The translations under genes and the position numbers were made by a program. The notes under the pieces were generated by a model. The model had not been told where the DNA came from and did not search any database. It was given only the letters and a program-made list of their open reading frames with translations. 64,000 nt of DNA from Mycobacterium fragae (GTDB taxonomy: Bacteria > Actinomycetota > Actinomycetes > Mycobacteriales > Mycobacteriaceae). Location: assembly GCF_002102185.1 (NCBI RefSeq), contig NZ_LQOW01000033.1:1-64000 (forward strand), written 5' to 3'. Positions 53,465 to 62,275 of the stretch are shown here, piece by piece (within the stretch, counting starts at the first letter, position 1; every line of letters begins with the position of its first letter).

Positions 53465-55054
53465 TTAGCTGCTCACCTCGCTGGAAACCTCTTCTGAGGC
53501 AGCCAGATTCAACGGCCGGGCCAACTGGGTGGGTGCGGTGCGACCGCGCAGCGAGACGACCTCCGCGACGTCCCAGCACAACGCTTCGGCGTCGAGCGCC
53601 CCGCTGACCGCGATCGCCGACGCCAGCACATGACCCTCTTCGAGCTTGGCCAGCTCGGTCAGCCGCGCCGCCTCGTTGACCGGGTCGCCGATCACGGTGT
53701 ACTCGAAGCGGGCCTGTGCGCCGATGTGGCCGGCGATGGCGCGTCCGGCCGACACCCCGATGCCGAACTCCGCGGAGCCGATCACCGGAAGCAGTTCGTC
53801 GTGCAGTTCACGAGCCGCCGCCAGCGCGCCACCGGAAGCGTCGGGGTGTTCGATGGGTGCGCCGAAGATCGCCAATGCGGCGTCACCCTGGAATTTGTTG
53901 ACGAAACCGCCGTGCCGGCCGACGGTGTCGACCACCACCCGGAAGAACTCGTTGAGCAGGTTGACCACCTCGGCGGGCGGACGTGTCGCCGCGAGCTGGG
54001 TGGAGCCGACCAGGTCGACGAACAACACCGCGACGTCGCGCTCCTGGCCGCCCAACTCGGTGCCCCGCTCCAGCGCGCGCCGCGCGACGTCCTCCCCGAC
54101 GTAGCGGCCGAACAGGTCGCGCAGCCGCTGCCGCTCGGCCAGGTCGCGCACCATGTCGTTGAAACCGGCCTGCAGTAGGCCCAGTTCGCTGGCGTCGTAG
54201 ATCTGCATGTGCGCGTTGTAGTTGCCGTGCTGCACCTCGCCGAGCGCCCAGCGCAGCTGACGCAGCGGGTCGGCGATCGACATCGCCACCAACAGCGTGC
54301 TGACGAACCCGACGACCAGTGCAGCTAACGCCAGTAGCAGGATCGGGTTGAACAGCTTCTCGGGTGTCCCGTGCAGCAGCGAAGCCTTGTCGGCTACCAC
54401 GGCCAGCACGATCGCGAGCAACGGAACGCCGGTCGACAGCGCCCAGGCCAGCATCTGGCGGCCGATGACGCCCGACGCCCGGATGTTCTCTGGCAGCCCG
54501 CCCCGCAGCGCGGCGACCGCCACCGGTCGCAGCACCCGCTCGTTCTGCAGGTAGCCGATGATCGCGGTGGCGGTGGCGCCCAGCGCGACGGCGACAGCCA
54601 CGACCGGTGCCAGGTGGCTGGTCTCCCGCCAGCTGGCGATGATGAAGATTGTTCCGCCGACCGACCAGTAGCCCATGCTGATCAGCACGCGGTAGAACGG
54701 CATCCGCAGGGCGCGGCTACGGGCCAGCTCGGTGGTGGCGGGGTCGGTGTCACCGAGCAGACCGTCCCGGCGCTGCCACCGGAATACCGGCACCAGCAGT
54801 CGCGTACTGATCGAAAATCCGGTGGCGAAGAGCAGGACGAGCGTGAGCGCGAAGAACGCCAAGTTGGCTCGGGGCAGGTCCTGCAGCTCGATGCGGTCCT
54901 CGGGCGGCAGGCCATAGCGCAGGAAGCCGAGCACGAGCAGCGCGCCGATGATGTCGGCCTGCAGCACGCTCAGCGCGAACACCGGCCAGGGGGTGCGCAG
55001 CAGCCACTGGACGAATCCGAAGATTCGCCGAGGGAGTGCCTCTGCCGTGCTCAC
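53465..55054 (-). CDS. Membrane adenylyl cyclase with HAMP domain (Rv3645-like)
   Basis: A 529-residue class III cyclase. Six membrane helices (about 25-255) are followed by a HAMP linker (SIADPLRQLRWALGEVQHGN) and the catalytic domain. Metal-binding aspartates are in LFVDLVGST and the second at GGFVNKFQGDAALAIFG; the substrate-selecting Lys (NKFQGD) and Asp/Thr positions fit ATP. Active as a dimer at the inner face of the membrane. In M. tuberculosis Rv3645 makes most cellular cAMP and is tied to fatty-acid tolerance. It could feed the crp gene at 23829. Confidence 0.93.
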   Translation of the reverse strand: MSTAEALPRRIFGFVQWLLRTPWPVFALSVLQADIIGALLVLGFLRYGLPPEDRIELQDLPRANLAFFALTLVLLFATGFSISTRLLVPVFRWQRRDGLLGDTDPATTELARSRALRMPFYRVLISMGYWSVGGTIFIIASWRETSHLAPVVAVAVALGATATAIIGYLQNERVLRPVAVAALRGGLPENIRASGVIGRQMLAWALSTGVPLLAIVLAVVADKASLLHGTPEKLFNPILLLALAALVVGFVSTLLVAMSIADPLRQLRWALGEVQHGNYNAHMQIYDASELGLLQAGFNDMVRDLAERQRLRDLFGRYVGEDVARRALERGTELGGQERDVAVLFVDLVGSTQLAATRPPAEVVNLLNEFFRVVVDTVGRHGGFVNKFQGDAALAIFGAPIEHPDASGGALAAARELHDELLPVIGSAEFGIGVSAGRAIAGHIGAQARFEYTVIGDPVNEAARLTELAKLEEGHVLASAIAVSGALDAEALCWDVAEVVSLRGRTAPTQLARPLNLAASEEVSSEVSS

Positions 55055-55124
55055 GTGCCCACCGTATCGGGCGCTGGGGACGAAGACGTAGCCAAAAAAG
55101 CTGTGGCGGCTACTGTTGCCGGTG

Positions 55125-56339
55125 ATGCCCGGGGTGTTTACGCGGTTGGTCGGCCAGGAGTCGGTGGAAGCCGACTTGGTGGCCGCGGCCCGGGCGGCTC
55201 GCGGTGAGTCAGCTCACAATGCGGCTTCCGAAGCCGCCATGACTCATGCCTGGCTGATCACCGGTCCACCCGGCTCCGGACGCTCGGTCGCGGCGCTGTG
55301 CTTCGCGGCGGCATTGCAGTGCACCTCACCGGGCGTGCCCGGCTGCGGAGAGTGCCGTGCCTGCACGACGACGATGGCCGGCACGCACGCCGACGTGCGG
55401 CGGGTCATCCCTGAGGGGCTATCCATCGGCGTCGACGACATGCGGGCGATCGTCCAGATCGCCTCTCGCCGGCCGAGCACAGGGCGTTGGCAGATCGTGC
55501 TGATCGAGGACGCCGACCGGCTGACCGAAGGCGCGGCGAACGCGTTGCTCAAAGTCGTCGAGGAACCGCCGCCGTCGACGGTGTTTCTGCTGTGCGCGCC
55601 GTCCGTGGACCCCGAGGACATCGCGATCACGCTGCGGTCGCGCTGCCGGCATATCGCGCTGGTGACACCCTCGGCCGCGGCCATCGCCCAGGTGTTGGTC
55701 GACAGCGACGCGCTGGACGCCGACACCGCGAGCTGGGCAGCATCGGTCAGCGGTGGCCATGTGGGCCGGGCGCGGCGGCTGGCCACCGATCCGCAGGCGC
55801 GCGAACGACGGTTGCAGGCGCTGGGGCTGGCCCGTGACGCGGCGACCCGATCCAAGGCCTACGCCGCCGCCGAGGCGCTGGTGGCCGCGGCCGGGGACGA
55901 GGCCCTCGTGCTCACCGCCGGGCGCGACGAGGCCGAAACCGAGGAGCTACGGACCGCGCTGGGTGCGGGCGGCACCGGTAAAGGCACCGCAGCTACCCTG
56001 CGCGGCGCCACCGGAGCGATCAAAGACCAGGAGCGACGGCAGAAGTCGCGCCAGACCAGAGCGTCGCGCGATGCGCTGGACCGCGCGCTGATCGACCTGG
56101 CGACGTACTTCCGCGACGCCCTGCTGGTGGCGTCGAACGCCGGCGAAGTGCGGCCCAACCATCCCGACATGGCCGACCGGATCGCAGCCATGGCCGCACA
56201 CGCCACACCCGACCGGCTGCTGCGGTGCATCGAGGCGGTGCTCGAGTGCCGCGAGGCGCTGGCGGTCAACGTCAAACCCAAGTTCGCCGTCGATGCGATG
56301 GTCGCCACCATCGGGCAGGCGCTGCGGTCCGACCTGTAG
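55125..56339 (+). CDS. holB: DNA polymerase III delta-prime subunit
   Basis: A 404-residue clamp-loader subunit. The P-loop is GPPGSGRS, with the lysine changed to arginine, usual for the non-ATPase delta-prime subunit. A zinc module CGECRACTTT and ALLKVVEEPP with RSRC follow (sensor region). With delta and the tau/gamma subunits it loads the sliding clamp. ATG 55125 (MPGVFTRLVGQ) is chosen; TTG 55116 and GTG 55122 are just upstream in frame. The region 260-330 is a low-complexity acidic/basic linker. tRNA-Thr follows 23 bases later. Confidence 0.93.
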   Translation: MPGVFTRLVGQESVEADLVAAARAARGESAHNAASEAAMTHAWLITGPPGSGRSVAALCFAAALQCTSPGVPGCGECRACTTTMAGTHADVRRVIPEGLSIGVDDMRAIVQIASRRPSTGRWQIVLIEDADRLTEGAANALLKVVEEPPPSTVFLLCAPSVDPEDIAITLRSRCRHIALVTPSAAAIAQVLVDSDALDADTASWAASVSGGHVGRARRLATDPQARERRLQALGLARDAATRSKAYAAAEALVAAAGDEALVLTAGRDEAETEELRTALGAGGTGKGTAATLRGATGAIKDQERRQKSRQTRASRDALDRALIDLATYFRDALLVASNAGEVRPNHPDMADRIAAMAAHATPDRLLRCIEAVLECREALAVNVKPKFAVDAMVATIGQALRSDL

Positions 56340-56362
56340 ACTCGGTCCGCCCGGTCGGGCAT

Positions 56363-56435
56363 GCCACCTTAGCTCAGTCGGTAGAGCGGCTCACTCGTAA
56401 TGAGCAGGTCAACGGTTCGATTCCGTTAGGTGGCT
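56363..56435 (+). tRNA. tRNA-Thr (anticodon CGT)
   Basis: Acceptor GCCACCT pairs with AGGTGGC plus discriminator T. The D-arm is GCTC AGTCGGTA GAGC, anticodon stem GCTCA/TGAGC with loop CTCGTAA (anticodon CGT), and T-arm AACGG TTCGATT CCGTT. CCA is not encoded. Confidence 0.97.
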
Positions 56436-56441
56436 CCGATT

Positions 56442-56732
56442 TCAGACGACGCCTTTCAGCGGATTGTGTTCGACGTACATCTGTTCCAAGCGGGCTTCGT
56501 CGACCCGATTGCGGAATTGGTTGGCTTCGTGCTGGTCGCGGATCACCTTGGCGAGATTGAAGCAACTGGTCACCAGGAACAGTGTGCAGATAGCCAGAAA
56601 TGCGCGCTGCCAACCGGACATCGGGAGGTATGCGATACCGATGGCCAAGGCGCCGAACGACACAGCGAAGGCGATGCCGGACTGGACGAAGTAAGCGGCG
56701 GAGGTACGAAGAAGCGGTTGTGGGGTGTTCAT
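56442..56732 (-). CDS. YiaA/YiaB family membrane protein
   Basis: A 96-residue protein with two membrane helices (about 18-37 and 41-60) in the YiaAB pattern: QSGIAFAVSFGALAIGIAYL, then QRAFLAICTLFLVTSCFNLAK and VIRDQ. The tail is charged (RNRVDEARLEQMYVEHNPL). Function of the family is unknown. It lies six bases after tRNA-Thr, on the opposite strand, and follows the exporter gene. Confidence 0.88.
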   Translation of the reverse strand: MNTPQPLLRTSAAYFVQSGIAFAVSFGALAIGIAYLPMSGWQRAFLAICTLFLVTSCFNLAKVIRDQHEANQFRNRVDEARLEQMYVEHNPLKGVV

Positions 56733-56781
56733 GTCGAAAATTGTCGCAGTGCCGCGGCACCCGAAAGATCACTAATTTTTT

Positions 56782-58452
56782 TCAAAGCTGGCCTGATCGC
56801 CGGTCTAGCACCCACACGGTGGCCATCGTGAGCACGACGGCGAGCGAGACGAGCGCGATGAGACTGGCGCCGTTGCCGCCCTGGAAGGTGTCGCGGTAGG
56901 CCGACATCGCCGGAATCGTCGCGGCGTATGTGTCGAGGTTCAGGTCACGGCCCAACGCGTCGAAGGCATGGCGGTTGGCCAGCACCAGGCTCATCAGACG
57001 CCCAGGGGCCGCCATCTGGTCGACGGGAACGATGGCGCCACCGAACAGAACCTGAGGGAAGCAGAGCATCGGCAGTGCGAGGGCGGCTTGCGCGGCGTTG
57101 GAAACCGCGGCCGATGCGAGCAGACCGAGGGCCAGCGCCGAGGTCGCCTCGACGACAATCGTGGCGAACAGCGAGGCGTACACGTGCCATCCGACGGCGG
57201 GCAGCCGACCGAGCGCGCGCAGCACAACGAGCAGCACCGCGCTCACTGAAGCCAGAACCGGAAGCAGCGCCGTGACTTTGGACGCCACGTAAGCGCCGAC
57301 GCTGAGCCCGGCCAGGCGCTCTCGTCGGAAAACGGCCATCTCCCCGACGATTTGCAGCAAACCATAGGTCAGTCCGAAGAAGAAGCCGTCAAAGGCAATC
57401 CAGAACACGATCTGGGCCGGGCCCACATCGGCTGAATTACCCGGATCGAACGCCCCGCGCCTGAACAGCGTCGCCATCATCGCGGTCACTAACACCGGTG
57501 AGCCGAGCAGGATCGCCAGGGTCAGCCGGTTGCGGGCGAGAACGTCAGCGCTGCGCCGCGTGAGCAGCCACCATTGGCGGACTATGCCGGTGCGTTCGAT
57601 CTGTGAGCGGATCGCCGGAATTGCCGGCAAAGCCAACGCGGGCAAGGCTTTTGAGTGCATCCGGCTTTCCGCGAACCGCTGCGCCCAGAACTGCGGGGTG
57701 TGCTCACCGGCCAGGCGCTGGTACACCTCGTCGAGATCCTGCACGCCGAAATAGCGCCGGGCGGCGGCGGGGCTCCCGGTGAAGGCCAGATGTCCGTCGC
57801 GTGCCAGGAACACCACCCGGTCACAGCGGTCGATGCCCGCCGGTTCGTGTGTGGTGAGTACGACGGTGACCCCGCGCTGGCTGAGCCGGCGCAGCAGACG
57901 CATCACCTCGGCGGCAGTCGAGGGATCGAGCCCGGACGTGGGTTCGTCGAGGAAGAAAAGGCGGGGCCGGGTCAAAAGTTCCACCGCGATACTGGCCCGC
58001 TTGCGCTGGCCGCCGGAAAGCGCACGGACTGCAACTTCGGCCCGATCGGCCAGGTCGAGGTCGCGCATCGTCTCCTCGACAACCCGGTTCGCCTCGGCCG
58101 CCGATGTGCCCGCGGGAAGCCGTAGCCGCGCCGCGTAGCGCAGCGTGCGGCGCAAGGGCATCTCGAGGTGGATGATGTCGTCTTGCGGCACATAGCCGAT
58201 ACGGGATTCGCTGTGTCGAACCTGCCCGGCAGACGGTGGTTGCAGTCCGGCGAGGGTCTCCAGCAAGGTGGTCTTTCCGGCCCCGCTGCCGCCCGCGATG
58301 GCGACCAACTCGCCCGGCTCGATCGACAGCGACATCTGCTGGAGAATCTGCCGCGCACCGACGTGCCGGCTCACGTTGATCGCATCGACGCGGGCACCGC
58401 AGCACTCGGTTGTCGCTGGCTTGACTACCAATTCGGTCATGGTCGTGATCAT
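56782..58452 (-). CDS. ABC exporter, fused ATPase and ABC-2 permease (ABCG/Rv1747-like)
   Basis: A 556-residue half-transporter. The ATPase half has Walker A GGSGAGKTT (54-62), signature LSGGQRKRA and LFFLDEPTSGLDP. The permease half (about 300-556) has six helices of the ABC-2 type. The order ATPase then permease and TSGLDP mark the ABCG/White group, like the last two-thirds of Rv1747, but without its FHA domains. It should work as a homodimer exporting a lipid or hydrophobic compound. Start at ATG 58452 or 58440. Confidence 0.9.
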   Translation of the reverse strand: MITTMTELVVKPATTECCGARVDAINVSRHVGARQILQQMSLSIEPGELVAIAGGSGAGKTTLLETLAGLQPPSAGQVRHSESRIGYVPQDDIIHLEMPLRRTLRYAARLRLPAGTSAAEANRVVEETMRDLDLADRAEVAVRALSGGQRKRASIAVELLTRPRLFFLDEPTSGLDPSTAAEVMRLLRRLSQRGVTVVLTTHEPAGIDRCDRVVFLARDGHLAFTGSPAAARRYFGVQDLDEVYQRLAGEHTPQFWAQRFAESRMHSKALPALALPAIPAIRSQIERTGIVRQWWLLTRRSADVLARNRLTLAILLGSPVLVTAMMATLFRRGAFDPGNSADVGPAQIVFWIAFDGFFFGLTYGLLQIVGEMAVFRRERLAGLSVGAYVASKVTALLPVLASVSAVLLVVLRALGRLPAVGWHVYASLFATIVVEATSALALGLLASAAVSNAAQAALALPMLCFPQVLFGGAIVPVDQMAAPGRLMSLVLANRHAFDALGRDLNLDTYAATIPAMSAYRDTFQGGNGASLIALVSLAVVLTMATVWVLDRRSGQL

Positions 58453-58494
58453 CGGTCCGGCGCAGCCTTGCTCGCATGAGGCGTTTGCCTCAAA

Positions 58495-60312
58495 TCACGA
58501 AGATCGCCGCGGCGCGGGCACGACGTAACCCACCGGCCCCGCCGCGACGCATACCGCCAGCGCGGCCGTGTCCGCTCGCACCGCGATGACGTTGCCGGCA
58601 CCCGGCAGCCGGACATAGACCCGGTTGAGCCCCGGATGCACGGGAACCTTTCGGTCGGTTCCCTCGGACAGCGACAGCGTCATCGAGCCGTCGCTGTTGG
58701 CCAGATAGTTGATCTCGGCGGTCCAGTCTGCCGGCAGCAGCGGGCCGTCGAGCGCCAGGCGCACCGGGTGGTCGGGCTGTACGAAGTATCCGCACTGCGG
58801 CCTCGGCCCGGGCACCATCATGCGCACCCAGGTCACCTGGGCGTCGACCAATCGGCCGGAGCTGTCCAGTATCCGCAATTGTGTTGTCGCCGAGGCGAAT
58901 TCCGGTCGATCTCGCAGCAGCGCGAACATGTGACTGGCCAGGTTCTCCGGCCAGGCCACCCGGCCCAGCACCAGCGGATCGACCTCCTGGTCGAGCAGCG
59001 GCGCACGCGAGGTCGCATGCGCGGCGGCCAAACCGCGACGGGCGTTCTGCAGATAGGGCTGAGCAGGATTGTCCCGCCAAGAAGTCAGAAATGTCGCCGT
59101 CGAATACCAGCTGCTGGCCACGAACGCCGCCGCCACCACAGTCGTCACCACCGCGCGGGGCATGGACGCGTCCAGCCACTTCGGCGAGGGCCGGTTGGCT
59201 GCACTGAACGCGACCGCGGCGAGCAGCGCCAGCACCACGACCAGGTCGGGAAAATAACGCAGGGTCTGCGCGAGTTCGAGCGCGGTGAACCGCGATGAGC
59301 GCATCAGATAGATCGGCACCTGACAGGCGATCACGTAACCGGCCGCGGTCAGCCACACCGGTGCGATACGACGTTTGCGGATCAGCGAGACCGCCAGCGC
59401 CGCAGCCAGCGTCAGCCAGCCCAGCGCTCGCACCACCGGCGGCGGGATCGCCCACGGCGAGGCCGGCGCCCACCGGGCCCACGCCCATGGCCCACCGGCC
59501 AGGCCCGGAACGATGCCGTGAGTGACCGAGCGGCGCAACAGATCCCACGTCATCGGCAGGTCCGAACTCCATCGCTGCTGATTGACCACAAGCAGATAGA
59601 CCCCGATCCAGGCGGCGGTCAGCGCGAGCGCCGCCATCCACAACCGCACCCCAGTCCGCCAGGCAGTCGCGAGCGCCGCCCGATCACCCTGTACGTGGCA
59701 CAGCAGCGCGCTCACCGCGAACGCGACGAACGGAATCACCGCGGCCTTTTCGAAGAACAGCAGCCCGCCGAAGTACACGAGCACGCCGCTCACCGCGTAG
59801 CGCAGGTTGCCGGTGCGGATCAGCAGCACGGCATCGGCGGTCACCCACGCCAGCGCGGCGAGCATCGGCAGTGAGTTCAGCGCCGCCGCCCACCACGCGA
59901 AGCCCGGCACCCCCAGGGGGGTGAACAGCGCGAACGTCAACGGGATCAGTAGCACCGGGCGCCATCCCAGGACCACGTATAGCGCGCGCAGCAGCGCCAG
60001 TGACGCCAGCAGCTGCAGCACCACCAGGCTGATCGCCGGCCCGGTCCAATTCAGCGGCGCGACGCGCGTGATCGCGCCGGCCACCAAATAGGCGGCGGGC
60101 ATGACATGGCCGTCGTGGTCGTCGAACAGATACGACGGCGACAGCAGCGCGTGGGTGCCGGCCCGCCCGACCAGAATCAGGTCGTCCCAGTAGAAGTAGC
60201 CCCGAAATGCCAGCACCGCGCGGATCACCAGCTGCACTGCGATCAGCGCGGCGGCGGCCAGCGCGACGCCGGGAACCCGCCGGTATGGTGGGCCGGTGCG
60301 CGCACTGGTCAC
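58495..60312 (-). CDS. Large polytopic membrane protein (Rv3635-like)
   Basis: A 605-residue protein with about ten membrane helices and a C-terminal domain outside the membrane (about 430-605). The first outer loop holds YFYWDDL, with the two acids expected for a GT-C-type glycosyltransferase (DD after W), and a later DDHDGHV. It may therefore use a polyprenyl-phosphate sugar, which fits ppgS nearby, but this is inference. Start candidates are GTG 60312 and ATG 60330; both overlap the start of galE1 on the other strand (60296). Confidence 0.8.
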   Translation of the reverse strand: MTSARTGPPYRRVPGVALAAAALIAVQLVIRAVLAFRGYFYWDDLILVGRAGTHALLSPSYLFDDHDGHVMPAAYLVAGAITRVAPLNWTGPAISLVVLQLLASLALLRALYVVLGWRPVLLIPLTFALFTPLGVPGFAWWAAALNSLPMLAALAWVTADAVLLIRTGNLRYAVSGVLVYFGGLLFFEKAAVIPFVAFAVSALLCHVQGDRAALATAWRTGVRLWMAALALTAAWIGVYLLVVNQQRWSSDLPMTWDLLRRSVTHGIVPGLAGGPWAWARWAPASPWAIPPPVVRALGWLTLAAALAVSLIRKRRIAPVWLTAAGYVIACQVPIYLMRSSRFTALELAQTLRYFPDLVVVLALLAAVAFSAANRPSPKWLDASMPRAVVTTVVAAAFVASSWYSTATFLTSWRDNPAQPYLQNARRGLAAAHATSRAPLLDQEVDPLVLGRVAWPENLASHMFALLRDRPEFASATTQLRILDSSGRLVDAQVTWVRMMVPGPRPQCGYFVQPDHPVRLALDGPLLPADWTAEINYLANSDGSMTLSLSEGTDRKVPVHPGLNRVYVRLPGAGNVIAVRADTAALAVCVAAGPVGYVVPAPRRSS

Positions 60313-61240
60313 CGGGGCAGCCGGGTTCATCGGGTCGACGCTAGTCGACCGTCTTTTGGCCGACGGCCAAGCCGTGGCGGGCCTGGACAACTTCGCGTCC
60401 GGGCGTGCCACCAACCTCGAGCACCTGGCCGACAACCCCGAATTCAGCTTCGTCGAGGCGGACATCGTCACCGCCGACCTGGGGGCCATTCTCGGCGAGT
60501 TCCGCCCCGAAGTGGTGTTCCATCTGGCCGCCCAGATCGATGTGCGGCGCTCGGTGGCCGACCCGCAATTCGACGCGTCGGTCAACGTGATCGGCACGGT
60601 TCGGCTGGCCGAGGCGGCGCGCCGCACCGGCGTCCGCAAGGTTGTGCACACCTCCTCGGGCGGATCCATCTACGGCACCCCGCCCAGCTACCCGACCAGG
60701 GAGGACGTGCCCACCGACCCGGCGTCGCCGTATGCCGCCGGCAAGGTGGCGGGCGAGATCTACCTCAACGCGTTTCGCCACCTGTACGGGCTGGAGTGCT
60801 CGCACATCGCGCCGGCCAACGTCTACGGCCCGCGTCAGGACCCGCACGGAGAGGCCGGCGTGGTCGCCATCTTCGCTCAGGCGCTGCTGGCGGGTAAGCC
60901 CACCAAGGTGTTCGGCGACGGCACCAACACCCGCGACTACGTGTTCGTCGACGATGTCGTGGAGGCGTTCATCCTGGCTTCCGGTTCGGTCGGCGGCGGG
61001 CAGCGGTTCAATATCGCCACCGGCGTGGAAACCTCTGACCGCCAACTACATTCGGCGGTGGCCGCCGCCATCGGAGCGCCCGACGACCCGGAGTTTCATC
61101 CGCCGCGGCTCGGCGATATCAAGCGGTCGTGCCTCGACATCGGTTTGGCCGAACGGGTTTTGGGATGGCGCCCGCAGGTAGAGCTCACCGAGGGTATCCG
61201 GCGCACGACCGAGTATTTCCGGCACCTGCACACGGTCTAG
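60296..61240 (+). CDS. galE1: UDP-sugar 4-epimerase GalE1
   Basis: A 314-residue extended SDR. The NAD turn is TGAAGFIG (7-14); the catalytic set is Ser in TSSGGSIYG and Tyr/Lys in YAAGKVAGE. It interconverts UDP-glucose and UDP-galactose (and perhaps the N-acetyl sugars), supplying galactose for arabinogalactan. GTG 60296 is the natural start (MRALVTGAAGF), yet it lies inside the first codons of the divergent membrane gene, so transcription must start within or before that gene. The stop overlaps the DUF2304 gene end by 4 bases. Confidence 0.95.
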   Translation: MRALVTGAAGFIGSTLVDRLLADGQAVAGLDNFASGRATNLEHLADNPEFSFVEADIVTADLGAILGEFRPEVVFHLAAQIDVRRSVADPQFDASVNVIGTVRLAEAARRTGVRKVVHTSSGGSIYGTPPSYPTREDVPTDPASPYAAGKVAGEIYLNAFRHLYGLECSHIAPANVYGPRQDPHGEAGVVAIFAQALLAGKPTKVFGDGTNTRDYVFVDDVVEAFILASGSVGGGQRFNIATGVETSDRQLHSAVAAAIGAPDDPEFHPPRLGDIKRSCLDIGLAERVLGWRPQVELTEGIRRTTEYFRHLHTV

Positions 61241-61578
61241 CGCGGTTCGGGTGGTTGCGCGCTCTGCAGCGCTATCGCCCGGGCCAGCCGGGCGTACCGC
61301 AATTCCAGGTCCTTGAACCGCATGTAGGCGCTCAGCGTGGTGAAGACGAACGCGATGATCAGCGCGTAGAGCATCAGGTCGGTGCCGCGGTCGACGCCGA
61401 CCCAGTGCGCCACCACCGTGGTGTCGTTCGGCCGCAGCACGGCGTACACACCGGCCAGCACGAAGACGACATAGCCGACTTTGACCCAGGCCCGCGACTG
61501 GGCGCTGCGCCGCGAGCGCAACAGGTACACCAGCAGCGCAACGATCGAAGCGATCAGCAGGATTTGGATCCAGTTCAC
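61237..61578 (-). CDS. DUF2304 membrane protein (Rv3632-like)
   Basis: A 113-residue protein with three membrane helices (about 3-19, 33-47 and 67-85) and a charged C-terminal helix (RFKDLELRYARLARAIAL), the DUF2304 pattern. In M. tuberculosis the homologue Rv3632 raises the activity of the adjacent polyprenyl-phosphate sugar synthase PpgS. It overlaps the ppgS stop by 4 bases, which supports a two-part enzyme here too. Confidence 0.92.
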   Translation of the reverse strand: MNWIQILLIASIVALLVYLLRSRRSAQSRAWVKVGYVVFVLAGVYAVLRPNDTTVVAHWVGVDRGTDLMLYALIIAFVFTTLSAYMRFKDLELRYARLARAIALQSAQPPEPR

Positions 61579-62261
61579 CGCGGCATCCTTCCTCGCAGGA
61601 ATCCGTCGAAGATGATGTTGACACCGTTGAGCAACGGCTGGCCCTTGGATTTCGAGTAGTCGGTGTAGAGCACCTCGACGGGTTCTTCTGTTACGCGCCA
61701 GTGGTTTTCGGCGATCAGCATGATGAACTCGTTGGCATGGCTCATCCCGCTCATGGTGATGTCCAGCCCGTCGGCGACGGTCTTGTTGAACACTCGAAGG
61801 CCGTTGTTGGTGTCGGTCAAGCCCAGCCGACGCCCGCGCGGGCTCAGCCGCGCGGCGGTGCGCAGCACCAGCCGTTTGAGCAGCGGGGGCTTGCCCACGC
61901 CCGGGCCGAATCGCGTTCCCATGACGATGTCCACGTCACCCCCGGCCAGCCGGTCGACCATCGCGACGACATCCTTGACGCGGTGCTGACCGTCCCCGTC
62001 GAACGTCGCGAACACCTGCGCGCCGGGCTGGCGGCGGGCGTACTCGACGCCGGTCTGGATGGCCGCGCCCTGGCCGAGGTTCACCGGGTGGCGTACCAGG
62101 TGAGCGCCGGCCCGCAAGGCGATATCGCCGGTGTCGTCGTCGCTGCCGTCGTCCACACATACGACGTGATCGAAAACCGTGCGCAGATCGGCGATGACAT
62201 CGCCGATGGCACCGGCTTCATTGAAGGCTGGAACGACGATCCAGGCATCGGGATAACCCAT
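61575..62261 (-). CDS. ppgS: Polyprenyl-phospho-N-acetylgalactosaminyl synthase
   Basis: A 228-residue family 2 glycosyltransferase of the dolichol-phosphate-mannose synthase type. The nucleotide-binding DDGSDDDTG (37-45) and FDGDGQH (89-95) are present, then TDTNNGLRVFN. The homologue Rv3631 makes decaprenyl-phosphate GalNAc, whose galactosamine is added to arabinogalactan. Cytoplasmic face of the membrane; there is no membrane helix, so DUF2304 is the likely anchor. It sits 14 bases after the flippase-like gene. Confidence 0.93.
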   Translation of the reverse strand: MGYPDAWIVVPAFNEAGAIGDVIADLRTVFDHVVCVDDGSDDDTGDIALRAGAHLVRHPVNLGQGAAIQTGVEYARRQPGAQVFATFDGDGQHRVKDVVAMVDRLAGGDVDIVMGTRFGPGVGKPPLLKRLVLRTAARLSPRGRRLGLTDTNNGLRVFNKTVADGLDITMSGMSHANEFIMLIAENHWRVTEEPVEVLYTDYSKSKGQPLLNGVNIIFDGFLRGRMPR

Positions 62262-62275
62262 TTCGATGCCCCAAG

